Positions 16,223-25,300 of a DNA stretch of 50,273 nucleotides are shown here, piece by piece. Where the stretch lies: contig CACMWW010000008.1 of NCBI GenBank assembly GCA_902617525.1, forward strand, positions 1 to 50,273, given 5' to 3'. The notes beneath the pieces are model-generated. The model had not been told where the DNA came from and searched no databases. It saw only the letters and a list, made by a program, of their open reading frames with translations. Position 1 is the first letter of the stretch; every line of letters starts with the position of its first letter. Source of the stretch: an uncultured Pelagibacteraceae bacterium (GTDB lineage Bacteria > Pseudomonadota > Alphaproteobacteria > Pelagibacterales > AG-422-B15). Both the position numbers and the translations under genes were made by a program.

Positions 16223-16843
16223 ATGCTTAGCGTATTTAAAAACTATTTCTCACATTCCACCATTCATGGATTCTTCTTAATGGCAGCTTTCGGACTCTTT
16301 TTTATTGTTTCGAACAGTCTATTAAAAGATTATTTATTTTGGTTTTTTATTCCAATTATTTTAGCGCCTTTTTACGAGTGGTATGTTCATAAGTACCAAT
16401 TGCACCGAGAGCTCACAAAAAAAGAAGGTTGGTATAGAAGATATCAGATCGTATTACACCATGGGCATCATAAAGATCCTGATAATATAAAACTTCAATT
16501 TGCACCATGGAGATACTTAATTTATACATACGGACAAGTATATCTATTTTACTCTCTCATACTTTGGAGTTTTCCTGCAGCTATGGTTCCCTTTACAGGC
16601 CATCTTGTTTACCATCTATGGTACGAATGGGTACATCTAGCTCATCACTCAAAAGAGTATAAGCCAGTTTCTATGCTTGGAAAAAAATTAAGAGATGCAC
16701 ATATGAGTCATCATTTTCATAATGAAAATTATAATTGGGGAATTACTAATATGATTGGTGATTATTTTTTTGGAACCTTAAAGGATAATAAGTCTATAAA
16801 AAAAAGTACTACTGCAAAGTCTATAGCAGGCTATACAGATTAA
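16223..16843 (+). CDS. Fatty acid hydroxylase / sterol desaturase superfamily membrane protein
   Basis: A 206-residue membrane protein with hydrophobic segments near residues 16-50 and 98-130 and the di-iron histidine clusters of the family: H56-H61 (HKYQLH), H79-H83 (HHGHH), H138-H142 (HLAHH) and H160-H166 (HMSHHFH). The family hydroxylates or desaturates lipids, sterols and carotenoids using O2 in the membrane. The substrate cannot be told from sequence. It follows the fdh operon but is set apart by a hairpin and a possible promoter of its own, and it ends 5 nt before the convergent tRNA-Thr. Confidence 0.88.
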   Translation: MLSVFKNYFSHSTIHGFFLMAAFGLFFIVSNSLLKDYLFWFFIPIILAPFYEWYVHKYQLHRELTKKEGWYRRYQIVLHHGHHKDPDNIKLQFAPWRYLIYTYGQVYLFYSLILWSFPAAMVPFTGHLVYHLWYEWVHLAHHSKEYKPVSMLGKKLRDAHMSHHFHNENYNWGITNMIGDYFFGTLKDNKSIKKSTTAKSIAGYTD

Positions 16844-16848
16844 ATTAG

Positions 16849-16924
16849 TGGTGCCCCCACACGGACTTGAACCGCGAACCTATTGATTACAAATCAATTG
16901 CTCTACCAATTGAGCTATAGGGGC
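16849..16924 (-). tRNA. tRNA-Thr(UGU), CCA encoded
   Basis: Read on the minus strand, GCCCCTA pairs with TGGGGGC (one G-U), the anticodon stem is ATTGA/TCAAT with loop TTTGTAA, giving anticodon UGU, and the T arm is CGCGG-TTCAAGT-CCGTG. CCA is encoded at 16849-16851. It lies beside rlmB on the same strand, pointing away from the tRNA-Tyr/tuf block. Confidence 0.97.
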
Positions 16925-16988
16925 GAAACCAATAAAACTTTTAAATTTTTAAGTTTTAATTGTCCATAATTATTTGTAAAATACGAGT

Positions 16989-17087
16989 ATGAAAAAATTC
17001 TTAGATTTTATTGGTGGTCAAATTGCTTTAGCATATTTAGTAGTATTCTTTATTTTAGTTATCTCAATGATAGCTCTAGCTTTTTAA
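16989..17087 (+). CDS. Possible 32-residue membrane peptide
   Basis: A short reading frame between tRNA-Thr and rlmB encodes a basic start (MKKFLDFIGG) followed by about 20 hydrophobic residues (AYLVVFFILVISMIALAF), the layout of a single-helix membrane peptide. Its last 12 nt overlap the 3' end of rlmB on the other strand. There is no clear Shine-Dalgarno and no recognised family. The lysine start followed by an unbroken helix argues for a real gene, but chance cannot be excluded in AT-rich DNA. Confidence 0.4.
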   Translation: MKKFLDFIGGQIALAYLVVFFILVISMIALAF

Positions 17088-17849
17088 GTTTATATTTGAA
17101 ACATGAAACATCATTATAGCTGCTGTATTTGAAACATTTAAACTCTCAAGGTTATCATTCATCTTAATCTTAAGACTTTCATCACAGAGTGAGTCAGTGA
17201 TTTTCCTCATACCCTTGTTCTCTGATCCTAAAACAAAAACGATTTTTTTTGGAAATTTTATTTCTGTTATTGAGCTTTTAGCCTTCATATCTAAGCCATA
17301 AATCCAATAACCATTATCTTTTAATATTTTGATACAAGAGCTAATATTTTGGATTTTCGTAAATGGCACTTTATCTATAGCACTAGATGCAGTTTTTGCT
17401 AGAAACGAATTCTCAGTTACTGAATTATTATTTGTTAATATTATACCATCAATATTAAATGCAAGAGCAGATCTAAAAATTGCACCAACATTTTGTGGAT
17501 CATCTAGTTGATCTAATAAAAAGATAATAGACCTTTCCTCATTTAAATTTTTAATAAAATCTGAAAGTTGAGGCGTTTGTATTTTTTCAACTCTTAAACA
17601 AATGCCTTGATGATTTGAAATACCCTTTAAAAGTAAGTCAATTTCATCTCTTTTTTTTATAGAGGATATAATATTTATATTATCTAGTTTTATTTCATTT
17701 TTGAGTTTTTTTTCAGCTTCTGAAGTGAAATAAACTTCGTATTTAACTCTATTCTTATTCATTAGAGCTCCAACCACAGCATGATGTCCGTATATCCAGT
17801 AATCAGAATTTTGCCTTTTTTTTGGGAGTTTTTTTGATCTCTTGCTCAT
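17076..17849 (-). CDS. rlmB: 23S rRNA (guanosine-2'-O-)-methyltransferase RlmB
   Basis: A SpoU-family (SPOUT) methyltransferase expected to methylate the ribose of G2251 in the 23S P loop. The 257-residue protein has an N-terminal RNA-binding part (IYGHHAVVGALMN) and the SpoU motifs: LLDQLDDPQNVGAIFRSA near 108-125, VLGSENKGM near 206 and LNVSNTAAIMMFH near the C terminus. rlmB commonly precedes tRNA-Tyr, tRNA-Gly and tuf in alphaproteobacteria; here it points away from them across a 150-bp spacer. Confidence 0.94.
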   Translation of the reverse strand: MSKRSKKLPKKRQNSDYWIYGHHAVVGALMNKNRVKYEVYFTSEAEKKLKNEIKLDNINIISSIKKRDEIDLLLKGISNHQGICLRVEKIQTPQLSDFIKNLNEERSIIFLLDQLDDPQNVGAIFRSALAFNIDGIILTNNNSVTENSFLAKTASSAIDKVPFTKIQNISSCIKILKDNGYWIYGLDMKAKSSITEIKFPKKIVFVLGSENKGMRKITDSLCDESLKIKMNDNLESLNVSNTAAIMMFHVSNINLKS

Positions 17850-17904
17850 TACTTCAATAATTTAACATTTATAATTAAATTAGGTTTAAAAATATTAATA
17901 TTTA

Positions 17905-17933
17905 TTGATTTAGGGTCTTTTTTTCCATATAAG
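17905..17933 (+). promoter_or_regulatory. Promoter of the tRNA-Tyr/tRNA-Gly/tuf transcript
   Basis: TTGATT at 17905-17910 and TATAAG at 17928-17933 are spaced by exactly 17 bp. Transcription would begin near 17940, about 60 nt before tRNA-Tyr. The position at the head of the long co-oriented block supports the call. The leader contains a small hairpin (GAGAT 17979-17983 with ATCTC 17994-17998) and is probably removed during tRNA maturation. Confidence 0.6.
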
Positions 17934-17999
17934 TCACCCCTTAAGGTTCTATAGACTAAGTCTAGGGAAACTTATCTTGAGATGTTGAAAACTATCTCG

Positions 18000-18084
18000 G
18001 GAGGGGTGCCCGAGTGGTTAAAGGGGACGGGCTGTAAACCCGTTAGCTATGCTTACGTTGGTTCGAATCCAACCCCCTCCACCA
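18000..18084 (+). tRNA. tRNA-Tyr(GUA), CCA encoded
   Basis: GGAGGGG pairs with CCCCTCC at 18074-18080; anticodon loop CTGTAAA between ACGGG and CCCGT gives GUA. The long variable arm (TAGCTATGCTTAC region) is that of class II tRNA-Tyr. T arm GTTGG-TTCGAAT-CCAAC; CCA encoded at 18082-18084. First gene of the tuf transcript. Confidence 0.97.
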
Positions 18085-18118
18085 CGTTAAGGTACCTTAG
18101 GGTAGCTTGAAGGAATAA

Positions 18119-18192
18119 GCGGGTGTAGCTTAGTGGTAAAGCTCCAGCCTTCCAAGCTGATTACGAGGGTTCGATTCCCTTCACCCGCTCCA
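18119..18192 (+). tRNA. tRNA-Gly(UCC), CCA encoded
   Basis: GCGGGTG pairs with CACCCGC at 18182-18188, discriminator T, CCA at 18190-18192. The anticodon loop CTTCCAA gives UCC, reading GGA and GGG. It lies 34 nt after tRNA-Tyr and 38 nt before tuf, the usual tRNA-Tyr, tRNA-Gly, tuf order. Confidence 0.97.
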
Positions 18193-18230
18193 AAACAACG
18201 AAGACTAAAAACTGAGAGGAACAAAAAAAA

Positions 18231-19421
18231 ATGGCTAAAGAAAAATTCGATCGAAGTAAACCACACTGTAATGTAGGAACTATCGGTCACGTAGATCATG
18301 GTAAAACAACTTTGACCGCGGCAATAACAAAAGTATTATCAGAGTCAGGTGGAGCAGAATTTACTGCATATGATGCAATCGATAAGGCTCCTGAAGAAAA
18401 AGAACGTGGAATTACGATTTCAACAGCCCACGTTGAATACACAACAGACGCAAGACACTATGCGCACGTTGACTGCCCAGGACACGCAGACTATGTAAAA
18501 AATATGATAACAGGTGCTGCACAAATGGATGGAGCAATATTAGTTGTAAATGCTGCAGATGGACCGATGCCACAAACTAGAGAGCATATTCTTCTTGCTC
18601 GTCAAGTTGGTGTTCCTGCAATAGTAGTTTACTTAAATAAAGTCGATCAAGTAGATGATGCAGAACTATTAGAGCTTGTTGAAGTTGAGATCAGAGACAT
18701 TTTAAATGAATATGAGTTTCCTGGTGATACTACACCAATAGTTAAAGGCTCAGCATTGGCAGCAGTAGAAAGTAGAGACGATGAAATTGGAAAAAATTCA
18801 ATTGTGGAACTTATGAAAGCTGTAGACGATCACATTCCTCAACCTGAGCGTGATAAGGATAAGCCATTCCTTATGCCAATTGAGGATGTATTTTCAATCT
18901 CTGGCCGTGGTACAGTTTGCACAGGAAGAGTTGAAAGCGGCATCGTTAAAGTTGGCGAAGAGCTTGAAATAGTTGGTATTAAAGAAACACAAAAAACAAC
19001 TTGTACTGGGGTTGAGATGTTCCGAAAACTCTTAGATACTGGTGAAGCAGGTGACAATATTGGTGCACTTTTAAGAGGTATTGAGAGAGACCAAGTTGAA
19101 AGAGGTCAAGTTCTTGCGCATGTTGGTTCTATTACACCACATACAAAATTTAAATGTGAGGCTTATGTATTAAAGAAAGAAGAGGGAGGCAGACATACTC
19201 CTTTCTTCACAAATTATCGTCCGCAGTTTTATTTCAGAACAACGGATGTTACAGGTGTTTGTAAGCTTCCAGATGGAACTGAGATGGTTATGCCTGGTGA
19301 CAATATTGCAATGGAGATAGAACTTATAGCTCCGATTGCCATGGATAAAGGTGTGCGTTTCGCAATACGAGAAGGTGGACGTACAGTTGGATCAGGTGTT
19401 GTAACAGAAATTATCTCATGA
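18231..19421 (+). CDS. tuf: Elongation factor Tu
   Basis: EF-Tu delivers aminoacyl-tRNA to the ribosome with GTP. The 396-residue protein has the P loop [10 protein letters not shown] near residue 19, the DCPGHADY G3 motif near 81 and NKVD near 136, then the two beta-barrel domains. A strong Shine-Dalgarno (GAGAGGA at 18214-18220) lies before the ATG. It is the only tuf in the window: the usual second site between fusA and rpsJ is empty. tRNA-Trp begins 4 nt after the stop. Confidence 0.98.
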   Translation: MAKEKFDRSKPHCNVGTIGHVDHGKTTLTAAITKVLSESGGAEFTAYDAIDKAPEEKERGITISTAHVEYTTDARHYAHVDCPGHADYVKNMITGAAQMDGAILVVNAADGPMPQTREHILLARQVGVPAIVVYLNKVDQVDDAELLELVEVEIRDILNEYEFPGDTTPIVKGSALAAVESRDDEIGKNSIVELMKAVDDHIPQPERDKDKPFLMPIEDVFSISGRGTVCTGRVESGIVKVGEELEIVGIKETQKTTCTGVEMFRKLLDTGEAGDNIGALLRGIERDQVERGQVLAHVGSITPHTKFKCEAYVLKKEEGGRHTPFFTNYRPQFYFRTTDVTGVCKLPDGTEMVMPGDNIAMEIELIAPIAMDKGVRFAIREGGRTVGSGVVTEIIS

Positions 19422-19425
19422 CTGG

Positions 19426-19501
19426 AGGAGTGTAGCTCAACTGGTAGAGCACCGGTCTCCAAAACCGGGGGTTGGGGGTTCGAGTCCCTTCGCTCCTGCC
19501 A
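19426..19501 (+). tRNA. tRNA-Trp(CCA), CCA end encoded
   Basis: AGGAGTG pairs with CGCTCCT at 19491-19497 (one G-U), discriminator G, CCA at 19499-19501. The anticodon loop CTCCAAA between CCGGT and ACCGG gives CCA, reading UGG. It sits between tuf and secE as in most proteobacteria and must be cut from the common transcript. Confidence 0.97.
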
Positions 19502-19516
19502 CTTAAGGTAAACCAT

Positions 19517-19705
19517 ATGAAGCCATTTAAATTTATTCAAGAAGTTAGAAGAGAAGGAAGTAAAGTAACTTGGCCTACTTCTAGAGAAACTCTAACTGGT
19601 TCTATAATGGTTGTGTTGATTACTGCTTTTGCAGCAGTTTTTTTTCTAATTATTGATCAGATATTTAGTTTTGGATTAGATAAACTTATTGGAGTTGCAG
19701 TTTAA
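19517..19705 (+). CDS. secE: Preprotein translocase subunit SecE
   Basis: SecE clamps SecY in the inner-membrane translocon. I place the start at ATG 19517 (MKPFKFIQEVRREG), giving 62 residues; the frame is open further upstream but only through tRNA-Trp. The protein has the amphipathic segment with KVTWPTSRET, the SecE signature, then one membrane helix (SIMVVLITAFAAVFFLIIDQ). It is the short, single-helix form usual outside enterobacteria. AAGG at 19505 is a possible ribosome site. Confidence 0.95.
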   Translation: MKPFKFIQEVRREGSKVTWPTSRETLTGSIMVVLITAFAAVFFLIIDQIFSFGLDKLIGVAV

Positions 19706-19707
19706 AA

Positions 19708-20241
19708 ATGACACATAAATGGTACATAGTTCACGCATATTCTGGTTTTGAAAAAAAGGTTGCTGCAGCAATTTTAGAAAAAGCAAAAACAAAAAATATC
19801 GAGTCTGCATTCAGTGAAATAGTTGTTCCAACTGAAGAAGTTGTTGAGGTAAAAAAAGGAAAAAAGAGAAATGCTGAAAAAAAATTTTTCCCAGGTTATG
19901 TACTGACTAAAATGGAGATGACTGACGAAACTTATCATATGGTTAAGGCTTTACCAAAAGTAAGCGGCTTTCTTGGTCACACACAAGGAAAACCATCTGC
20001 AGTTCCTGAGAGTGAGATAAATAAGATTTTACAAGATATTGAAGAAGGTGTAACTAGTCCTAAACCATCTATTACATTTGAAGTTGGAGAGCAAGTAAGA
20101 GTGAGTGATGGACCCTTCGCTTCTTTTAATGGCCTAATCGAAGAAATAGATGAAGAAAGGGCAAGAGTAAAAGTATCTGTTTCAATATTTGGCAGATCAA
20201 CACCAGTAGAATTGGAGTATACACAAGTAGAGAAAGCATAA
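19708..20241 (+). CDS. nusG: Transcription antitermination factor NusG
   Basis: NusG binds RNA polymerase near RpoB/RpoC and links it to Rho or ribosomal S10. The 177-residue protein shows the NGN domain from [16 protein letters not shown] to [10 protein letters not shown], and a KOW domain ([20 protein letters not shown]) near residues 130-155. It starts 2 nt after secE and overlaps rplK by one base. Confidence 0.97.
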   Translation: MTHKWYIVHAYSGFEKKVAAAILEKAKTKNIESAFSEIVVPTEEVVEVKKGKKRNAEKKFFPGYVLTKMEMTDETYHMVKALPKVSGFLGHTQGKPSAVPESEINKILQDIEEGVTSPKPSITFEVGEQVRVSDGPFASFNGLIEEIDEERARVKVSVSIFGRSTPVELEYTQVEKA

Positions 20242-20669
20242 TGGCAAAAGAGATTGAAGGCACATTAAAACTACAAGTACCTGCAGGACAGGCAAATCCA
20301 TCTCCACCAGTTGGACCTGCCCTTGGACAAAGAGGCATTAACATTATGGACTTTTGCAAAATGTTTAATGACAAAAGTAAAAATGAGCAACCAGGCGTTA
20401 TGCTGCCTGTTGTAGTCACATACTTTACAGATAAGAGTTTTACGATGGACATAAAACTCCCACCTGCGTCTTTCTTTATTAAAGAGGCTTTAAAAATAAA
20501 AAAAGGATCTAAAGAACCTGGAAGAGATATCATTAATACTATTTCCATCAAACAATGTGAAGAAATAGCTGAGAAGAAATTAAAAGACTTGAATGCTAAT
20601 ACTGTAGAGCAAGGTGTTAAAATAATTGTAGGATCTGCAAAGTCCATGGGTATAGAGGTAACAGGATAA
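20241..20669 (+). CDS. rplK: 50S ribosomal protein L11
   Basis: L11 forms the GTPase-associated centre with 23S rRNA and L10. The 142-residue protein has the proline-rich [19 protein letters not shown] near residue 14, the hinge of the N-terminal domain, and the conserved C-terminal RNA-binding domain ending [13 protein letters not shown]. It overlaps nusG and rplA by one base each (TAATG), so the group is translationally coupled. Confidence 0.98.
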   Translation: MAKEIEGTLKLQVPAGQANPSPPVGPALGQRGINIMDFCKMFNDKSKNEQPGVMLPVVVTYFTDKSFTMDIKLPPASFFIKEALKIKKGSKEPGRDIINTISIKQCEEIAEKKLKDLNANTVEQGVKIIVGSAKSMGIEVTG

Positions 20670-21352
20670 TGGGTAAAAGATTAAAAAATATTATTGCTGA
20701 AAATGATTTTTCAAAAAGTTACTCTCTTGAAGAGGCAGTTGAAATGGCCATTAAAACATCAACAACCAAGTTTAATGAAACTATTGATATTTGTATGAAT
20801 TTAAATATTGATCCAAAAAATGGTGAGCAAAACGTTAGAGGTAAGATTAAGCTCCCAAAAAGTCTTGGAAAAAATGTTAAGGTCTGTGTGTTCGCATCTG
20901 ATGATAAACAAAAAGAAGCTAAAGATGCTGGTGCCGATATTGTAGGATCAGATGAACTTGTAGAAAAAGTAGGAAATGGATTTGTTGATTTTGATAGATG
21001 TATTTCAACCCCAGACATGATGTCCAAAGTTGGTAAATTGGGAAAAGTTCTCGGACCTCGTAACCTAATGCCAAATCCAAAGTTAGGAAGTGTAACAAAT
21101 GATTTAAAACAAGCAGTTGAGGACGCTAAAGCAGGTGAACTAGAATTTAAAAATAGTGACACATTAGTTCAGGCGGGAATTGCAAAATCCGATTTTGAAA
21201 AGAGTGATGTAATAAATAATATAAAATTTTTCTATGAGACTATTTCAAAAGAAAGACCTTCAGGAATTAAGGGGGATTTTATAAAAAAAGTTTCAATAAG
21301 TCCTACTATGGGGCCAGGTATTAATGTGAATTTAAATTCTTTTGTAGCGTAA
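20669..21352 (+). CDS. rplA: 50S ribosomal protein L1
   Basis: L1 builds the mobile stalk at the E site and in many bacteria represses its own L11-L1 message. The 227-residue protein has NETIDICMNLNIDPKNGEQNVRG near residue 37 and the signature KLGKVLGPRNLMPNPKLGSVT near 123-143. No separate L1-binding leader was identified, since rplK abuts nusG. Confidence 0.98.
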   Translation: MGKRLKNIIAENDFSKSYSLEEAVEMAIKTSTTKFNETIDICMNLNIDPKNGEQNVRGKIKLPKSLGKNVKVCVFASDDKQKEAKDAGADIVGSDELVEKVGNGFVDFDRCISTPDMMSKVGKLGKVLGPRNLMPNPKLGSVTNDLKQAVEDAKAGELEFKNSDTLVQAGIAKSDFEKSDVINNIKFFYETISKERPSGIKGDFIKKVSISPTMGPGINVNLNSFVA

Positions 21353-21354
21353 AT

Positions 21355-21861
21355 ATGAAAAGAGAACAAAAAGAACTATTTATTAAGAATTTGAAAACTA
21401 TTTTGAGTGAAAATAGCCTTGTACTAGTCTTTCATTATAGAGGAATGTCTATGACTGATATGACTGATTTAAGAGTTCAGTCTTTCAACTCAGGCTGTAA
21501 TATAAAAGTTACTAAAAATAGATTAACAAAACTGGCCCTTGAGGGTTCAGATAAATCTGAGTTATCAGACCTTTTTGACGGGCCCACAGCGATAGCCTAC
21601 TCAAATGACCCTGTGCAATTGACTAAGCTATTGACGAATTTCGCTAAAAATAACAGTAATTTAGTTATCCTTGGTGGAATAATGGATAATGAAATTTTAA
21701 CTGTTGAAAAAATTGAAATTTTATCTAAATTGCCATCTCTCGAGGAAATAAGGGCACAATTAATAGGTTTGATAAGTTCACCTGCGCAGAAAATTGCTTC
21801 AGTTTTAACTGCTCCATCAGGTGATTTAGCAAGAGTTTTTAACGCATATAGTAAGAAGTAA
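21355..21861 (+). CDS. rplJ: 50S ribosomal protein L10
   Basis: L10 anchors L7/L12 dimers to the ribosome. The 168-residue protein has VFHYRGMSMTDMTDLR near residue 24, KVTKNRLTKLAL near 45, and a C-terminal helix (SPAQKIASVLTAPSGDLARVFNAY) that binds L12. It starts 2 nt after rplA, so the long L10 leader that controls this operon in E. coli is absent. Confidence 0.97.
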   Translation: MKREQKELFIKNLKTILSENSLVLVFHYRGMSMTDMTDLRVQSFNSGCNIKVTKNRLTKLALEGSDKSELSDLFDGPTAIAYSNDPVQLTKLLTNFAKNNSNLVILGGIMDNEILTVEKIEILSKLPSLEEIRAQLIGLISSPAQKIASVLTAPSGDLARVFNAYSKK

Positions 21862-21884
21862 TTTAATTAAGAAAGGGAAAAAAC

Positions 21885-22265
21885 ATGGCTGACCTCCAAC
21901 AAATAGTTGATCAACTATCCGACTTAACAGTTATTGAAGCTGCTGAGTTATCAAAAATGCTAGAAGAGAAATGGGGCGTATCTGCTGCTGCACCGGTAGC
22001 CGTGGCCGCTACAGGAGCTGCACCTTCAGGTGATGCAGCCGCTGCAGAAGAAAAAGATGAATTTACAATTGTATTAGCTGCAGCTGGCGATAAAAAAATT
22101 AATGTTATTAAAGAAGTAAGAACAATAACTGGGTTAGGCTTAAAAGAAGCAAAAGATCTTGTTGAGGGTGCTCCTAAGGAACTGAAAACAGGTGTCTCAA
22201 AAGATGAGGCTAATGGCTTTAAAGAAAAGTTAGAAGCTGCTGGTGCAACTGTAGAACTTAAGTAA
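21885..22265 (+). CDS. rplL: 50S ribosomal protein L7/L12
   Basis: L12 dimers on the stalk recruit translation GTPases. The 126-residue protein has the N-terminal dimer domain ([28 protein letters not shown]), an Ala-rich hinge at about 34-56 and the conserved C-terminal domain with [27 protein letters not shown]. It has a strong ribosome site (AAGAAAGGG), better than its neighbours, in keeping with its need for several copies per ribosome. Confidence 0.98.
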   Translation: MADLQQIVDQLSDLTVIEAAELSKMLEEKWGVSAAAPVAVAATGAAPSGDAAAAEEKDEFTIVLAAAGDKKINVIKEVRTITGLGLKEAKDLVEGAPKELKTGVSKDEANGFKEKLEAAGATVELK

Positions 22266-22284
22266 TTTTTTAATATTTTTTACT

Positions 22285-22310
22285 CAATAGTTTGTAAAGC
22301 ATAACTATTG
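22285..22310 (+). other. Hairpin in the rplL-rpoB spacer
   Basis: CAATAGT at 22285-22291 and ACTATTG at 22304-22310 form a perfect 7-bp stem with a 12-nt loop in the 67-nt gap. In E. coli this gap holds an attenuator and an RNase III site that set the ratio of L12 to RNA polymerase. No T run follows, so processing or slowing is more likely than strong termination. Confidence 0.4.
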
Positions 22311-22332
22311 TTCATAGGGCGTATACACATTA

Positions 22333-25300
22333 ATGGTTAATACATTATCATTCACTGAACGAAAAAGAGTTCGTAAAAACTTTGGCAAGTTAAAAGAAGT
22401 TTCTAAATTCCCTAATCTTATCGAAATACAAAAAAAATCTTATGAAGATTTTTTACTTGAAAATGTAAATCCTTCTGAAAGACCTGAAAAAGGTCTTCAG
22501 AAAGTTTTTAAAAGTGTATTTCCCCTAGAAGACTTTTCTGGATCAGCGAGAATTGAATATATTGAGTATGACTTTCAGTCTCCTAAATTTGATGTTGATG
22601 AATGTCGTCAAAGGGATAAAACCTTTGCCGCGCCACTAAATGTAAAATTGAGATTGATTGTATTTGATATTGATGAAGAAACTGAGTCTAGAACTGTAAA
22701 AGATATTAAGGAACAAGAAATTTATTTGTGTGATTTACCTCTAATGACTCAAAAGGGAACATTTATTACAAATGGAACTGAGAGGGTAGTCGTTAGTCAG
22801 ATGCATCGAAGTCCAGGGGTATTTTTTGATCATGATAATGGAAAGACTCATTCTAGTGGTAAATTGTTATTTGGAGCAAGAGTAATCCCATATAGAGGTT
22901 CATGGTTAGATATTGAATTTGACCATAAGGATATTATTCACTGTCGGATAGATAGAAAAAAGAAAATACCAATTACCACATTTCTCATGGCAATGGGAAT
23001 TAAGCGTGATGAAATACTTTCTTTATTTTATGGCACTGAGACTTACTCGTTAAATGCAAAAGATGGTAAATGGAAGGTAGGTTTTAATCCAAAGAATATT
23101 AAGACTGGAAAGTTACAGAAGGGTCTTATCAATGCAGCTGATGGCAAGGTTGCTGTTAAACAGGGCACAAAATTAAACCCGGCAATAGCAAAAAAGCTAT
23201 TTAATGACGGTCTTAAAAATTTATTATTAGACGATGATGAACTTATTGGTAAATTTATTGCTGATGACATAATCAATGAAAAAACAGGAGAAATTTATTT
23301 TGAATCATCTGATGAGATTACATCCGAAACAATTGAAAAAATTAAGGAACTAAAAATATCAAAAATACCGGTACTGGAAATAGATGGCATTAATATAGGT
23401 TCATTTATACGTGACACGCTAAGAGTGGATAAGAATATAAGTCCTGAGGAAGCAGTAGTTGAAATATACAAAGTACTAAGACCAGGTGAACCCCCGAATC
23501 TTGAGACGGCATTTGAAGTATTTAATTCACTATTTTTCAAATCAGAAAAATATGACCTCTCTGATGTTGGTAGAGTTAAAATGAATTACAGGCTTAACAT
23601 AGAATGCTCTGATACTGTTACAGTGCTTCGCAGTGAAGACGTTATAGAAGTTATCAAAACGGTTATGGATTTAAGAACAGGAAAAGGTGAAGTTGATGAT
23701 ATTGATCACTTAGGCAACAGAAGAGTTAGGTCCGTTGGTGAATTAGTTGAAAATCAATTCAGAATGGGGCTTATAAGGATGGAAAGGTCAATCAAAGAAA
23801 GAATGAATTCTCTAGAAGTTGACGCTGCTACACCCCAAGATATAATTAATGCAAAGCCATTGGTTGCATCTCTTAAGGAATTTTTTGGAACTTCACAATT
23901 ATCGCAATTTATGGATCAAACCAACCCTTTAGCTGAAATTACCCATAAAAGAAGACTATCAGCACTTGGACCCGGAGGACTTAGTAGAGAGAGAGCGGGG
24001 TTTGAAGTTAGAGATGTACATCCAACTCATTATGGCCGAATTTGTCCAATCGAAACCCCTGAGGGCCCAAATATTGGTTTAATTAATAGCTTGGCTTCTC
24101 ACGCACGAGTGAATCAATATGGTTTTATTGAAAGTCCGTACCGAAAAGTAATTAAAGGTAAGGTTAGTAATGAAGTCGAGTATCTTCCAGCTATGGAAGA
24201 AGCAGATTTTACTATTGCTCAGGCTAACAGTGAGCTTGATGATAAAGGAAGTTTTATTACTAAATTGGTTTCTTGCCGTCGAAATGGTGATTTTGTAATG
24301 ACTGTTCCGGAGGAAATAGATTATATGGATGTTTCACCTAAGCAGGTAGTTTCTTGTGCAGCATCTCTAATACCATTTCTTGAAAACGATGATGCTAATA
24401 GAGCTCTCATGGGGTCAAACATGATGAGACAGGCAGTCCCTCTCATACAAGCCGAATCTCCATTAGTAGGAACAGGAGTGGAAAAGGTCGTTGCTGTAGA
24501 CTCTGGAGTAACTATAGTAGCAAATAGAGATGGTATTGTTGACAAGATTGATGGAAAAAGAATTGTTGTAAGAGTAACGGAAAAGATCAAAACGACCGAG
24601 TCGGGTGTTGATATTTACACCCTACAAAAATTTCAAAGATCAAATCAAAGCACATGCATTAATCAAAGACCTCTAGTAAAAGTTGGTGATAAGGTATCGA
24701 AAGGTGATATTATTGCAGATGGACCATCAACACACTTTGGTGAGCTTGGTTTAGGTCGCAATGTGGTTGTAGCATTTATGCCATGGAGAGGATATAATTT
24801 TGAAGACTCTATTTTAATCTCAGAAAAAATCGTTCAGGAAGACAAGTTTACTTCTATTCACATTGAAGAATTTGAAGTTATGTCAAGAGATACCAAGTTA
24901 GGATCAGAAGAAATAACAAGAGATATTCCGAACGCCGGCGATGAAATGTTACGTAATCTTGATGAAGCAGGTATCGTATATGTCGGAGCTGATGTTAATC
25001 CTGGTGATATTCTTGTTGGAAAAGTTACACCTAAAGGTGAAAGCCCTGTAACTCCAGAAGAGAAACTATTAAGAGCAATATTTGGTGAAAAAGCAACTGA
25101 TGTTAAGGATACGTCTCTAAAACTTCCACCAGGTTCTAGCGGCATTGTTGTAGATGTAAAAGTATTCAATAGGTATGGAATAGAAAAAGATGATCGTGCT
25201 TTGTCTATTGAAAGAGATGAAATTGAAAAATTAGCAAATGATCGAGAAGCTGAGTTAGGCATTCTAAATAGAAATATAAAAGAAAGACTTATTTTGTTGA

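Noticed and set aside
18087..18299. Minus-strand frame containing GEGNRTLVISLEGWSFTTKLHP
   Set aside because: It is the antisense of tRNA-Gly and the start of tuf, another common annotation artefact.
19472..19516. Longer SecE start inside tRNA-Trp
   Set aside because: The added residues are tRNA sequence. ATG 19517 gives a normal SecE.
19229..19540. Minus-strand reading frame with RRDSNPQPPVLETGALPVELHS-like sequence
   Set aside because: This is the well-known false protein made by reading a tRNA (here tRNA-Trp) in antisense, fused to antisense tuf. Not a gene.
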